Positions 32,001 through 39,193 of a stretch of 64,000 nt of DNA are shown here, in pieces. The position numbers and the translations under genes were made by a program. This stretch comes from Cylicocyclus nassatus. Lineage: Eukaryota > Nematoda > Chromadorea > Rhabditida > Strongylidae. The stretch covers positions 106,781,769 through 106,845,768 of the forward strand of contig CATQJL010000001.1 of assembly GCA_958299035.1 (NCBI GenBank), in the 5' to 3' direction. The notes under the pieces are model-generated. The model had not been told where the DNA came from. It saw nothing but the letters and a program-made list of their open reading frames with translations, and made no database searches. Numbering within the stretch: position 1 is the first letter of the stretch; every line of letters starts with the position of its first letter.

Positions 32001-32936
32001 TCGAGAATACTTTTTGGTGTTTTCTATGAATCTGAGCATTCCTCGGAATCAGTACTCAATAGCGTGCTAATCATGCCCTCCTAAAGTCGATTTCAAAGCA
32101 CATTATGCAATGAAACCCCAATGACTTCGTATTTTTAACCGCTCATAACCTTTTCCAGAGAACGGCATCGCGGATACGGAAGGCAGATCTGAAATCAGCT
32201 CATAAAGACGCTTCGGATAATAAGCGGTTCATACCAGTTCGCCACCTTGAGTTAGGATCGTTCCCTTGTAAGACTGTTTTTCTGTTGTTCAGTTTTTTTA
32301 AGGATTTTATTTTGTATTGTTCATCTTTCAGGAATTGAAGAAAATGAGATCCAATCAGGATTCATTATCTGCTCGCCAGATGCCCTTTGCCGAGTTGGAC
32401 GCGTGTTCGACGCAGAGGTTTTTTTTGCATCTTCTGGGTTTATTCATTATAAGTTTCTATTCCAAAAATCATTTTTTCAACCACACTTTTACCACAGGTG
32501 GTCATTCTGGAGCATAAGTCAATTATAGCATCAGGATACACATGTGTGCTCCACATTCAATCCGCAGTTGAAGAGGTGACTGTGAAGGTGTGCAACTTCA
32601 TAGATTTTTCATGCTGTGCTCGCGATTCGAGCATTCAAGAACTGAGCTAGTGTCCATCCAATTTGCAGATGGTAATCTGTACTATCGACAAAAAGACCGG
32701 GGAGAAAAAAAAATCAAGATTTGTTCGACAGGATGAGAAGTGTATCATGAGGATAGAAAGTTCGGAAGCATTCTGTCTCGAGCCTTTCAAGGTTTGTTGC
32801 GAGGCTACTTTTCGCAAATCATTCTGGCAATCGAGGTATGCGATTCTTTCAGGAACTGCCTCAATTAGGTCGTTTTACACTCCGCGATGAGGGTCGAACC
32901 ATTGCTATCGGGAAAGTTTTGAAAGTCGTTGAATAA
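12752..32936 (+). CDS. erfa-3: Translation termination factor eRF3 (GSPT1/SUP35 family), 13 exons, N-terminus missing
   Basis: eRF3 is the cytosolic GTPase that partners eRF1 in stop-codon-dependent peptide release. The exons are 12752-12899, 21934-22005, 22053-22140, 22219-22399, 22451-22605, 22664-22810, 24391-24487, 31193-31273, 31537-31624, 32332-32417, 32498-32587, 32669-32791 and 32853-32936. All junctions keep phase and give 479 codons before TAA. Counting from the first visible residue, G1 is GHVDAGKST (63-71), G3 is DAPGH (140-144), G4 is NKMD (202-205) and G5 is SGL (244-246). Beta-barrel domains 2 and 3 follow from about 297, with GRFTLRDEG near the end. The acidic/lysine-rich first exon is the usual variable linker. 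The start codon lies in an upstream exon I could not find, here or beyond the window. Most introns are 47-81 bp; introns 1, 6, 7, 8 and 9 are enlarged, largely by transposons. The symbol follows the C. elegans name. Confidence 0.95.
13410..13970 (+). pseudogene. Penelope-like element fragment (GIY-YIG endonuclease part)
   Basis: Within eRF3 intron 1, the frame from about 13412 reads IGETGR followed by [11 protein letters not shown], then LEAFWIS and a C-terminal acidic stretch, ending at 13697. This matches the second half of the GIY-YIG endonuclease found in PLEs, here without its GVY start and without reverse transcriptase. A trailing motif CGACGAAAGCGTCAAAACGT near 13935 resembles PLE untranslated ends. 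It is a dead 5'-truncated copy, homologous in domain to the fragments at 42960-43130 and 53411-53690. Confidence 0.75.
14063..14284. mobile_element. GGGCTTATC foldback MITE, copy 1
   Basis: GGGCTTATC with GTGTCGTTTGC.CCAGCATCTCC at the left is mirrored at the right, with TATA on each side. The 222 bp element is nearly all inverted repeat around a short GC-rich centre. A decayed relative is at 26170-26390. Confidence 0.7.
14285..15071. other. eRF3 intron 1, no gene; 112 bp hairpin element at 14483-14594
   Basis: GGCAGGCGCCAGACTT at 14483-14498 is matched exactly by its reverse complement at 14579-14594. The rest shows no coding or repeat signal that I recognise. Confidence 0.45.
15072..15344 (+). 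repeat. CTGGCTTACCCGG family repeat
   Basis: It starts CAGCTGGCATACCCGGCTTC and keeps the CCCTGTCAAAACACTATG and CAGCATGCTCACTTACCCCC landmarks. It breaks off at TGTGTGCAAAGTTTGGTC, where a Tc1-type foldback follows directly. Confidence 0.6.
15345..16830. mobile_element. Long foldback element, Tc1-type, copy 1 (ends decayed)
   Basis: The arms, 15345 to about 16030 and about 16040-16740, are inverted copies sharing AACATGTATCC, GTCACAATGTCGCGGACAAT and CTCATCGAGGACAATAAT. The same sequence forms the arms at 18013-19675, where intact termini and TA target sites are present. Here the left terminus is lost at the junction with another repeat. The ORFs in this region are palindrome shadows. Confidence 0.7.
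16831..18012. other. eRF3 intron 1, no recognised feature
   Basis: It is AT-rich sequence without a supported exon. Open frames up to 82 codons exist in several frames with no motif. Confidence 0.4.
18013..19675. mobile_element. Long foldback element with TA target site (Tc1/mariner-type), copy 2
   Basis: It begins CAGTGACCGCTAAAAAGTTG and ends with GCGGTCACTG, flanked by TA at 18011-18012 and 19676-19677. The two arms of about 800 bp are reverse complements, so the transcript would form a very long hairpin. There is no transposase. The CAGTG termini and TA duplication fit Tc1/mariner mobilisation. Confidence 0.75.
19690..20023. mobile_element. hAT MITE (CAGTGGCGG termini), copy 1
   Basis: CAGTGGCGGTCCGAG at the left is matched by CTCGGTCCGCCACTG at the right. 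Poly-G and poly-C tracts lie next to each end, and an internal GGTGCGTGGCGTCAGCCACG occurs near 19757. It sits in a TA-rich run, so its TSD cannot be resolved. The relative at 37061-37435 has a clean 8 bp TSD. A TA dinucleotide tract (20024-20054) follows. Confidence 0.75.
20055..21571. repeat. Inverted CTGGCTTACCCGG / ATCGAT satellite block
   Basis: The left part (20055-20490) and right part (20500-21571) are head-to-head inverted versions of the same repeat. They meet at a palindrome around GATCACCCCC/GGGGGTGATC (20484-20505). The right part has exact 120 bp units starting at about 20515, 20635, 20755 and 20875, then 21055, 21175 and 21295. Segment 20611-21029 is repeated almost unchanged at 21030-21447, a recent higher-order duplication. 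The block ends in GACA-rich microsatellite (about 21480-21550) and TTTATATATAAG. The 144- and 129-codon open frames inside it follow from the unit length being divisible by three. Confidence 0.8.
21572..21840 (+). repeat. Dispersed repeat shared with about 38810-39025
   Basis: The two stretches share CTCATACAA, AGGCATCACCT/AGGTATCACCT, AAGCAGAAA and CGCACGGTCGCGCCATCGTC-like landmarks in the same order, ending TTTTTCGAATGCCCTATA. No coding potential is evident. It sits about 90 bp upstream of eRF3 exon 2. Confidence 0.6.
21934..22810 (+). CDS. erfa-3: eRF3 exons 2-6 (GTPase domain)
   Basis: Five exons separated by introns of 47, 78, 51 and 58 bp encode the G domain from GTHKEHVN through GWY. 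All acceptors end in AG after a pyrimidine-rich run. Exon 5 uses a weaker donor, GTCAGTG. The exon 4 acceptor at 22218 (GAATTCAG) is preferred over the TTTCTCAG at 22202, because only the former restores the family sequence WYLSW. All four nucleotide-binding motifs lie in this block. Confidence 0.95.
22878..23031 (+). other. Exon-like segment in eRF3 intron 6
   Basis: A 154 bp stretch is bounded by the acceptor TTTATGACAG and a consensus donor G|GTAAGTG. In its own best frame it is open and reads [15 protein letters not shown] onward, ending WLLRV. I do not recognise this protein. Joined to eRF3 exon 6 in the eRF3 frame, it would meet TGA at its second complete codon. It could be an alternative stop-bearing exon, a remnant of another gene, or chance. 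It is not needed for the conserved eRF3 sequence, which continues perfectly at 24391. Confidence 0.35.
23165..23622. mobile_element. ACAAGG foldback element in eRF3 intron 6
   Basis: TTACAAAGAAAGGATACTCG at the left is mirrored by a TAAGTATCCTTGTCTTGTTAG-type right end, with TGTCACGGTCA just inside. It belongs to the family also seen at 31630-32275, 34711-35828, 35826-36630, 43867-44338, 45862-46333 and 51099-51555. It is non-coding and accounts for roughly a third of intron 6. Confidence 0.6.
24391..24487 (+). CDS. erfa-3: eRF3 exon 7
   Basis: It follows the acceptor GACATTTCAG and ends at the donor CC|GTGAGT. With AG from exon 6 it reads [13 protein letters not shown] and ends IVVDKFS, the segment linking the G domain to domain 2. 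It is isolated between introns of 1.6 and 6.7 kb and too short to appear as a conspicuous ORF. Confidence 0.93.
24495..24554 (+). repeat. Perfect 30 bp tandem duplication
   Basis: AAAGTCATTGTGATCATCTT plus TGCTGTACTGC-type sequence occurs twice in direct succession, eight bases after the exon 7 donor site. Confidence 0.8.
24555..25367. other. eRF3 intron 7, no recognised feature
   Basis: It is AT-rich without supported coding sequence or clear element boundaries. A phrase near 25190-25260 (GCAGACCAGGAAGGCAGATTTGGAATCAGCG) resembles interior parts of the ACAAGG foldbacks. Confidence 0.35.
25368..25515. mobile_element. Harbinger-like MITE fragment
   Basis: GGGAATCGCAGCTCAAAGGAAAG and CTGTCCGTAAGTATTCC followed by AACATGTTGAA match one end of the 711 bp family. 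The opposite arm is missing. Confidence 0.6.
26170..26390. mobile_element. GGGCTTATC foldback MITE, copy 2 (decayed)
   Basis: The interior CATCAGCATCTCCACTCCCG with TGGACT..CATCTCTTCCGCG is mirrored by GCGGAAGAGACGCTGAGTCC and GGAGATACTGATGC, ending GATAAGCCC. It corresponds to 14063-14284. The left terminus has diverged. Confidence 0.6.
26468..26827. mobile_element. AAAGGCACCGTCCACCC TIR element, copy 1
   Basis: The 17 bp perfect terminal repeats AAAGGCACCGTCCACCC and GGGTGGACGGTGCCTTT bound 360 bp. A related copy with the same right end is at about 37660-38023. Open frames on both strands here (up to 172 codons on the - strand) cross several element borders and are not genes. No TSD was resolved. 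Confidence 0.6.
27294..27829. mobile_element. piggyBac-like MITE with TTAA target site, copy 1
   Basis: CACGTTTTGGACCGCG at the left and GGTCCGAAACGTG at the right are each preceded or followed by TTAA (27290-27293, 27830-27833). A TTAA duplication is the signature of piggyBac. The 536 bp interior lacks a transposase. Confidence 0.65.
28009..28458 (+). pseudogene. Possible gene fragment: two or three exons of a nucleotide-sugar-transporter-like protein
   Basis: Exon A 28009-28049 (acceptor TGTATTTCAG, donor GTAAGTATG) and exon B 28149-28228 (acceptor CAAGTTTAG, donor GTAAGTTTT) join in phase. They give a hydrophobic segment ending in LSKLIVC, then [20 protein letters not shown]. An E..K pair beside a hydrophobic helix is typical of the second membrane segment of SLC35A-type transporters. 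A third acceptor (CTTTTTCAG, exon from 28426) gives [10 protein letters not shown] and then TAA at 28456-28458. It lies in eRF3 intron 7. The splice sites are visible; the family is a guess. It may be a captured or duplicated fragment rather than a working gene. Confidence 0.3.
28574..28765 (-). other. Unassigned coding-like ORF, 63 codons
   Basis: The - strand frame reads [17 protein letters not shown] onward, with [15 protein letters not shown] and a charged, balanced composition. This is unlike the low-complexity shadow ORFs around it. It is GC-richer than the neighbouring intron. No family was recognised. It may be a fragment of a host exon or of a transposon protein. Confidence 0.25.
28786..29162. 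mobile_element. Harbinger-like MITE, partial diverged copy
   Basis: Interior landmarks of the 711 bp family are present in order: ATTTTCCAGCTTTTTGTGATC, a TTCTTCTTCGAAGT motif, the paired AACATG-type centre and GGGGATCATCGGGGATCAT. Both termini are absent. It abuts the better copy that starts at 29166. Confidence 0.55.
29166..29867. mobile_element. PIF/Harbinger-like foldback MITE, copy B
   Basis: It starts GGCCGCATGCACTAACC and retains both inverted arms, ending CGGGGATGTTAGTGCAT. The last few bases of the right terminus are lost where another diverged copy begins. The left flank TAA fits the family target site. Confidence 0.75.
29868..30690. mobile_element. Harbinger-like MITE, older diverged copies
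   Basis: GCATCGCAGCTCAAAAGAAA at the left and CTGCAATGTTAGTGCACGCG near 30500 mark a decayed copy. A further end, GAACTGCGATCCC..GGGGATGCTAACG, lies near 30640-30675. With 28786-29867 this makes a cluster of three to four successive copies. Confidence 0.55.
30691..31192. other. eRF3 intron 7, no recognised feature
   Basis: It is AT-rich and leads to the exon 8 acceptor TTAATTTTAG. No element or exon was recognised. Confidence 0.4.
31193..32936 (+). CDS. erfa-3: eRF3 exons 8-13 (domains 2 and 3)
   Basis: Exon 8 opens [13 protein letters not shown] and ends MPNK. Exons 9 and 10 give [14 protein letters not shown] and [11 protein letters not shown]. Exon 11 begins [14 protein letters not shown], exon 12 has [15 protein letters not shown], and exon 13 ends IGKVLKVVE before TAA at 32934-32936. 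Introns 10-12 are 80, 81 and 61 bp. Introns 8 and 9 are enlarged by one element each. The exon 9 donor AAAG|GTTCTA is weak. These domains form the eRF1-binding half of the protein. Confidence 0.95.
31290..31494. mobile_element. Tc1/mariner-type MITE, copy 2, filling eRF3 intron 8
   Basis: CAATCTGTACCAAT at the left (after TA) and GTTGGGACAGACTG at the right correspond to the CAGTCTGCCCCAATC family. It leaves only about 58 bp of the 263 bp intron, which is the size of the short introns elsewhere in the gene. Confidence 0.75.
31630..32275. mobile_element. ACAAGG foldback element filling eRF3 intron 9
   Basis: CTAGCAAGGAGCGATCCCAA at the left is mirrored by TTAGGATCGTTCCCTTGTAAG at the right. 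Inner arms share TAAATGAGT..TTTTAACCGCTCATAA-like inverted motifs. Without it intron 9 would be about 60 bp. Boundaries are within a few bases. Confidence 0.65.
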
Positions 32937-33423
32937 TCTATTTATTCGATGTATGGGGCACCAATATATTGCGCAATTGATACGAAATTGATCCATCGAT
33001 CTATAATATTTAGAATTTTACTCGATATGTTACAAGATTTTGCTAAATTCTTGAAATACATTTATCGCATGTGGAAGAGTATACGACAGAATATTTCGTT
33101 CGCTTGTCTTTGTTGTTATCCTATCGTGGAGGCGTATTTTTATCTCACTTGGGTGGTATTTTTTTCCATTCTTTTCTTTTGTTTATCTGAATATTAGTGT
33201 TCTGTTGGAATCATAATCTTGTTTTTGTTCATGTGATAAAGCATTTCGAGATAGTGTTGCAGTTTTTCTGAGGTTATGCCAAAGTTTTCATATTGGTTGG
33301 ATTTTCACAAAATGTGGTGAAATGCTTTGGGAATTGTTTCATCGTGTCCTTTTTTCCGATGGTGTTGCATATCGTTGTCGTGCTAATGGTCATACGATGG
33401 CAAATGAACAGAGATAGAGACAG
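32937..33423. other. eRF3 3' flank, no recognised gene
   Basis: It is AT-rich sequence following the eRF3 stop. No canonical AATAAA signal was found close to the stop codon, so the polyadenylation site is undefined. An 82-codon hydrophobic open frame at 32949-33197 has no motif. Confidence 0.35.
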
Positions 33424-34710
33424 AATCAGGGTCAAACGTGGGTGTGGCATGCCACACCCGGGGGATCGTATTTAGGAATCAAGTAGGGGGGGGGGGGGTC
33501 GTTATCAAGGCGTCCGCTGTTCGCATAACATGATTGATATTCGTTAACAATGTGGAATAGGCCGTCATGCAAAATACTAGCACATTGCTGCTTAACCCAT
33601 TATCGTATACGTACAGTAAGCTGATTGAAGATCTATAAAGCATAAGAGCATCGTGTTGTAATTAGCAAGTAAAATAACCTCTGTGGTCCAAGTTTCAGCG
33701 AATTCTGAGGTTTCCATATACAAGACTCACCTAAGTGAGATGGTCGTTTTCAAGCATGTTATTTTGTTTTTCAGAGGTAAGTTCACTACTTCTTTTTGCA
33801 CTTAATACAAAGAACTACTATTTCTTTGCTCACATTAGGAATCCTACTTCATATGATCCAAATTAAGGAATTAAGAGCAAGCCAAAATCTCGTTTGTTCC
33901 ATTTTTCGTTTTCGATATCTCAGGCTAGAGAAGACCAGTCAAGCTCAAATCACTTGAAGAGAATTTACGAGGCTTAGGCTATCGAATATATACATTCTTA
34001 TCGCCTTCCCTTGCGATTCACATAGTAGCGCAGACTTGGCATGTTGCCGTATCCCAATATTTTCGCCGGTACATTTGCATAGGTAAGGAAAAACGATTTT
34101 ATCTTGCTCTTAAAGAAACGTTTTCAGAAATTTCTGCTATGTAAAGAAGAAGGTTAAGCAGTAGTAACGATATAAAAACGCAGCTATTTGATCTGTTTGA
34201 AGGTAAGTTAATGGGGTGTGGCATTACCCCTAAAAAGCTGTGGCAGCCACAACTTTTATCAAAAAAAACATTTTTAGCGAACTTATTCATATGAATCGAC
34301 AAGCTAAACCTCGTAGATTTCTTAGGAGTGATTTGAGCCTGATTCGTCTTCTTAGCTCTGAGTAATATCTGGTGAAAGCACAGCCATTGAAAGCGAAAAA
34401 TAGGAAAAACAAGATTTTGGTCGGCTTCTAATTTCGAAGCTAAAGGTCTTTTGAAGCGATATTTCTGAAGTGGCCAAAGAAGAAGTAGTGCTTTGTCTTG
34501 AGTGCAAAAACAGCTAGCTGCTTCACCTTTGAAAAGTTAATCATGCTGGAAAATGGCGATTTCACCTAGGCGACCCAGCATCTTGAAACTTTAGGATTCG
34601 CTCAAGCATTGTCTGCATGGGTTCATCGACATGTTAATTATGGATATGTTGCCCGTTTTGTCTGACAGGGCCTTCAAGTAGTGCTATCTTAGGTATATAG
34701 TTCAGGGGGT

Positions 34711-35828
34711 CTTACAAGGGAAGTTCACTTAGTCGAAGTGGCGATTTGGAAGGAGGTTTATAACAGTGGATAACAGTGAACAGAGCTCAACACATTCACG
34801 ACAGGGCTGATTTTTCGATGACTGCCATTTCGAACCAGAGCATATTTCGCAAAATTGAGTTTGCGTAATATTTTCAGGTCATTGATGGACCCTGTGGTCT
34901 GAAGTGTTCATCTTTTAGGAAGTACTCGAAGAGGTGTATGCAGAAGTTTACTCGGTTCGCCTAAAAAGTTTCACCGTGAACTAACAAAACCAAAACCTTC
35001 GGAAAGCATACGACCCACCGGTGGGTCGTATTCTCCGAAATGGCAGAACACGTACGACCCACCGGTGGGTCGTATTGTCGTGAATGTGTTAAAACGCTGA
35101 TCTCAGATGTACCTTTTATATCTGCGATGCATTGTTCTGAAAAAAGTTATGAGCTTTTCTAAAGCCGAATTTGCATTTTGAGTCGCAAAATCATGATAAT
35201 TTCTATAAAAACGTGTGCAAGCTCAAGCAAACCACCTAGTGAGCATTGTAGATCTAATTCAAGTTCATCCGAACGTTTTCGAGTGTTTTCCGACCATGCT
35301 GTTTATCCACAGGTTGCCATTTCCTTCCTAGATCACAATTCCATTATATATACAAAAAAGCCCATAACTCCATTTAGAAGAACGCATCGCAGACATTGAA
35401 GATAAATTTGAGAACATCGTTTTACGTTTTATCCTTGGTAATTTCCAGAATCCTTGGTAATTTCCAGAAATTTTCCGACGATACGCGTTTTTATAGATGG
35501 AGGGTATGGGGCTTTTTTGTATACGTAATGAAAGTGTGATCTAGGAATGGAATGACGACCTGTGGATGAACAACATGGTCGAAAAATACTTGAAAGCGTT
35601 CGGATAAACTCGAATTAGACCTACAATGCTTACTAGGTGGTTTGCTTAAGCTTGTACACTTTTGTGTTGATTACCTTGATTTTGCGACTCAAAAGCACGA
35701 AAATTTGGCTTTAAAAAAGCTCGTAACTTTTTTTAGAACAATGCATCGCGGATATAGAAGGTATATCTGAGATGAGCTTTTTAAGCTCTATCCATTATAG
35801 ACCTCCTTCCGAATCGCCACTTCGACTA
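34711..35828. mobile_element. ACAAGG foldback element (interrupted by a piggyBac-like MITE)
   Basis: CTTACAAGGGAAGTTCACTT with AGTCGAAGTGGCGATT at the left is mirrored near 35800-35828. A 298 bp element at 34791-35088 interrupts the left arm. Interior motifs (TCTGCGATGCATTGTTCTGA, GTTATGAGCTTT) recur in the next copy and in other family members. Confidence 0.65.
34791..35088. mobile_element. piggyBac-like MITE with twin palindromes, copy 2
   Basis: The termini CACATTCACGACA and TGTCGTGAATGTG are flanked by TCAA (34787-34790) and TTAA (35089-35092). Near the right end are two perfect 22 bp palindromes, 35009-35030 and 35053-35074, each ACGACCCACC plus its mirror GGTGGGTCGT with T and A outside. 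Comparison with the neighbouring foldback copy shows the site was GAGCTTAAAA before insertion. Confidence 0.7.
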
Positions 35829-36630
35829 ACAAGGGAAGTTCACTTAGTCGAAGTGGCGATTCGGAAGGAGATTTATATCAGTGGATGGAGCTTGAAAAGC
35901 TGATTTCAGATATACCTTCGATATCTGCGATGCGTTGTTCTGAAAAAGTTATGAGCTTTCCTAAGGCCAAATTTTCTTCCATTTTGAATCGCAAAATCAT
36001 AATAATCGCTACACAAAAGTGCGCAAGCTTACGCAAACCACCTAGTAAGCATTGTGTGTTCAATTCGAGTTTATCCAAACGTTTTCGAGTGTTTTCCGAC
36101 CATGCTGTTAATTCAAAGGCTGTCATTTCCTTCCTAGATCACACTTCCATTATTTATACAAAAAAGCCCATAACCTCCATCTAGAAGAACGCGTCGCAGA
36201 TATTGAAGACATATTTGAGAACATCGTTTTACGTCCTGAATTGGTAATTTCCAAAAAGTTTCCGACGCGACGCGTTTTTCTAGATGGAGGTTATGGGCTT
36301 TTTTGTATATAGAAGTGTGATCTAGGAATGAAATGACGACCTGTGGATGAACAACATGGTCGAAAAACAGTCGAAAGCGTTCGAATGAACTCGAATTAGA
36401 CCTACAATGATTATTGGGTGGTTTGCTTGAGCTTGCGTTTTGTGTAGCGATTACCATGATTTTCCGACTCAAAATGCACGAAAATTTGGCTTTAGAAAAG
36501 CTCATAACTTTTTTCAGAACAACGCATCGCAGATATAGAAGGTATATCTGAGATCAGCTTTTCAAACTCTATCCACTGGTATAGACCTCCTTCCGAATCG
36601 GCACTTCGACTAAGTGAACTTCCCTTGTAA
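35826..36630. mobile_element. ACAAGG foldback element, adjacent copy
   Basis: It starts CTAACAAGGGAAGTTCACTT and ends AAGTGAACTTCCCTTGTAAG, with nearly complete inverted arms of about 390 bp. It is uninterrupted and serves as the reference for the neighbouring copy. Paired 99- and 123-codon frames within it are palindrome shadows. Confidence 0.7.
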
Positions 36631-36725
36631 GTGAACTTTCCTTGTTAGTGAGACAGCAATAAGAGGGGGTGGGGGTCGTAACCAGCGATCGTGTGCCACA
36701 CCTCTTGCTTGACCCTGGTTAGAAT

Positions 36726-37060
36726 TATTGCAAAGTTCATTGTGGCACAAGTCATTTTCATATAAAGTCACTGCTGACGAAAGCGGACGCTGTGAACCGA
36801 TGAAATACCCTGCACTTTTGATAGAAGAGGGTGAGCAGTGAGCTAAAAACAAGACTGAAATCGCCTGAGGTACGCAGGCCCTTGCCTGCAGAATTATAGC
36901 AATGCCAGATAGGCCTTATTATACAGTGTTTTGAGCGGACTTTGGCTGAAGCACTTAATATGCAGCCGCGCGCCCGCTTCGCTGGAGGCTGAGCGAGCGC
37001 ACAATACGCACTTTGCCATCAGAGATCCAAGAGTCCGGGGACGCACACATTGGTTCCTAT
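36726..37060. other. Intergenic, no recognised feature
   Basis: No gene or bounded element was seen between the long foldback and the hAT MITE. Confidence 0.35.
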
Positions 37061-37443
37061 CGGTGGCGTACCCAGGATTTCGGCTCGGGGGGGGGGGCGA
37101 CAAAAATGTTTTTCTAATGAAGGTGCGTGGCGTTAGCCACGCACTCCGAAAATTTTTTTGGGATGTTTCCCAAAATTTTTCTGGGCCCCTGACCTCAAAA
37201 TTCCAAAAAAGGGGGCGTGGCGGCAGCCACGCCCCCGAAAAAATTTTCTTACAAGGCCAGTTTGAATTTCTAAAATTTTTTAAAAATTACTATAATTATT
37301 TACAAGTTAAAACAAGTCTTCTGCACATTTTTATAACACATGTAAGTAACTTTCAAAAATTTCGCGCTTCATTCTCGGGGGGGGGGGGGGAAGCGCGCTC
37401 CCCCCCCCCCCGCCCCCCGCCTCGGTAAGCCACTGGTTCCTAT
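37053..37443. mobile_element. hAT MITE, copy 2, with perfect 8 bp TSD
   Basis: The element 37061-37435 starts CGGTGGCGTACCCAGG and ends CTCGGTAAGCCACTG. It is flanked by GTTCCTAT at 37053-37060 and 37436-37443. It shares with 19690-20023 the poly-G/poly-C tracts and an internal GTGCGTGGCGTTAGCCACGC. The terminus resembles known hAT ends of the CAGTGGCGTA type. Confidence 0.85.
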
Positions 37444-37659
37444 GGGTCATTCATAAACGTGAGGACGGATTTTACTGCGGTATTTGCGACCACAGCTCTG
37501 GCCGCGTGCCTTCAAACGTGCGAGCCGCGTACCCACTAATTTGAGCTTCTGCAGCTTTTCAGGCAGTTCTACGCACTCACGGCTACCATAGTCAAAGAAA
37601 GGCGTTTAGCTTTGTGCGCGATGATTACTTGTGCATTCAGCTGTAATTTTCACAATTTC

Positions 37660-38023
37660 AAAGGCAGCGCTTCTCAAAATGGGTCGATGAAATTTTGATG
37701 CCAAACAGCAGTGGGGCCTTCAAATGTATACTTATCCAACTCGCGCTGGCAAAATTGCTCCCGAAGCGAGGAAATTGCTTCGAAAATTGCTCGGATGAGA
37801 GATTTGCCACGTTGGTTCCTTCTGAGTGGGCGTGACGTTCGTCCCGCCCATCCGTGCGCGCCCAACCAATCACCGATCCGAAGAAATCGAACTGTGGGTT
37901 CTGAAAACGGGGGTATTTCGTGGTTTCCGCGGATTTCCGACTTGAAATTCGTAATTAGGGGTACGAGAATGCCTGGAAAGGCAAAAACATGGAACTCGGA
38001 ATTTTGGGTGGACGGTGCCTTTA
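37660..38023. mobile_element. AAAGGCACCGTCCACCC TIR element, copy 2
   Basis: The right part CGGAATTTTGGGTGGACGGT and the interior CCAACCAATCACCGATCCG match 26468-26827. The left end AAAGGCAGCGCTTCTCA is diverged. It directly abuts the next TIR element. Confidence 0.5.
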
Positions 38024-38423
38024 AAGGCAGTGTCCGGGGAAAAACTCGATTTCTCGAAAATCCACTTGCCGGGGTTATCCGCAAGTCTGAATCCGAAAAT
38101 CCACTTTAGAAGGGGCGAAAACGGCGAGAACATACTTTTTCCAAAGCCGCACAATTTGAAATTCGACGGCCCCCACCAAGACAGAGACGCAGAGTCGCTA
38201 CGGGACCCTACATTTCAACTGTGGCGGCATGCGTACTCTGCCGCATAGCAGAAATTCAGACAGCTCGGAGGACCCAGCCCGAAGGCGTAAGTCTTTCCGG
38301 TCATTTTTCTTGCTTTAGGTCCAGCGTTATGACGTCGCACTTGCGCGATGTTGTGTCTGAGGGGGCCACTCTCGCATGGCACTGAAATCCCAAAACCCCC
38401 ATCTTGCCCGGGCACTGTCTTTA
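38024..38423. mobile_element. GGCAGTGTCC TIR element, copy 2
   Basis: AAAGGCAGTGTCCGGGGAAAA at the left pairs with GCCCGGGCACTGTCTTTAA at the right, about 400 bp apart. It is the same family as 11103-12436, here uninterrupted. Confidence 0.6.
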
Positions 38424-39193
38424 AGCTCACAAAAACTATAGCGTAATTTCCACACGTTATAAGCGTAAGAGGTACCTGCGTAAGGTACGACGCAGTGGTT
38501 AGGCTGCCCTCCATGCTAATTGCTTTAATGTGTTTGCAATACTTACACAAGAACATAATCGGAAGGTGATGTAGACAATTTTCGATAGCACCTTTGTGTT
38601 GCTCTTTTTGTAGCCGGACGTGATTTCCGAAGTTGCCATATCGATGGCGTTAAAAAATTGTCATATCGGTGAGATCCAAGCACGAAATTACCATACCAGC
38701 GGCGCCGAAGTGACAACGTACCAGCAGCGCGAACTTCGCGTACACCCGAGCGCATTTAGCGGGCGAACGGCCATTGCGGGTTTAGCTCGTGCGCAAATTT
38801 CGCGCGGCTCGTACGGAACGAATGTCAGAGAGGAGCAGAAAACTCTCATACAAGAAGGCATCACCTCAACTCTCAGCTCAGTCACTTCCGATGTCTAAAT
38901 ACTGTCATACTTAAGCAGAAACACCATCCGTTAGCGACGAAAATCAAGAAAATGCGGTTGCCGGGAGGTGCGTGCGTGTCGCGCACGGTCGCGCCATCGT
39001 CACAATTTTTCGAATGCCCTATAACACAATGTGATCTGTGGTACCCTGCGCATCATCGGGAGTGACGGGTGCGGGTAGAGGAAATAGGTTGCCAATAGGC
39101 TCCAGCCACGCGGACATCAAACACGAGGCATGGTGGGAAAAAGTGCGCTTTCGTTGCAGATGTCCACGCGGGACCTTCCCTTCCAGCGACCTA
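38424..39193. other. Intergenic; dispersed repeat at about 38810-39025
   Basis: The second half matches 21595-21820 (see there). The rest shows no gene. Opposed 92- and 65-codon frames near 38620-38898 are unconvincing. Confidence 0.4.

Larger units (their letters stand above)
33424..36725. mobile_element. Long foldback element, GGTGTGGCA-type family, copy 2 (with nested insertions)
   Basis: The left end is AATCAGGGTCAAACGTGGGT followed by GTGGCATGCCACACC. The right end has GTGTGCCACACCTCTTGC followed by TTGACCCTGGTT. Arms share TAATTAGCAAGTAAAATAAC and its counterpart. Two ACAAGG foldbacks (34711-36630) sit between them. A poly-G run follows the left end at about 33487. Confidence 0.6.
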
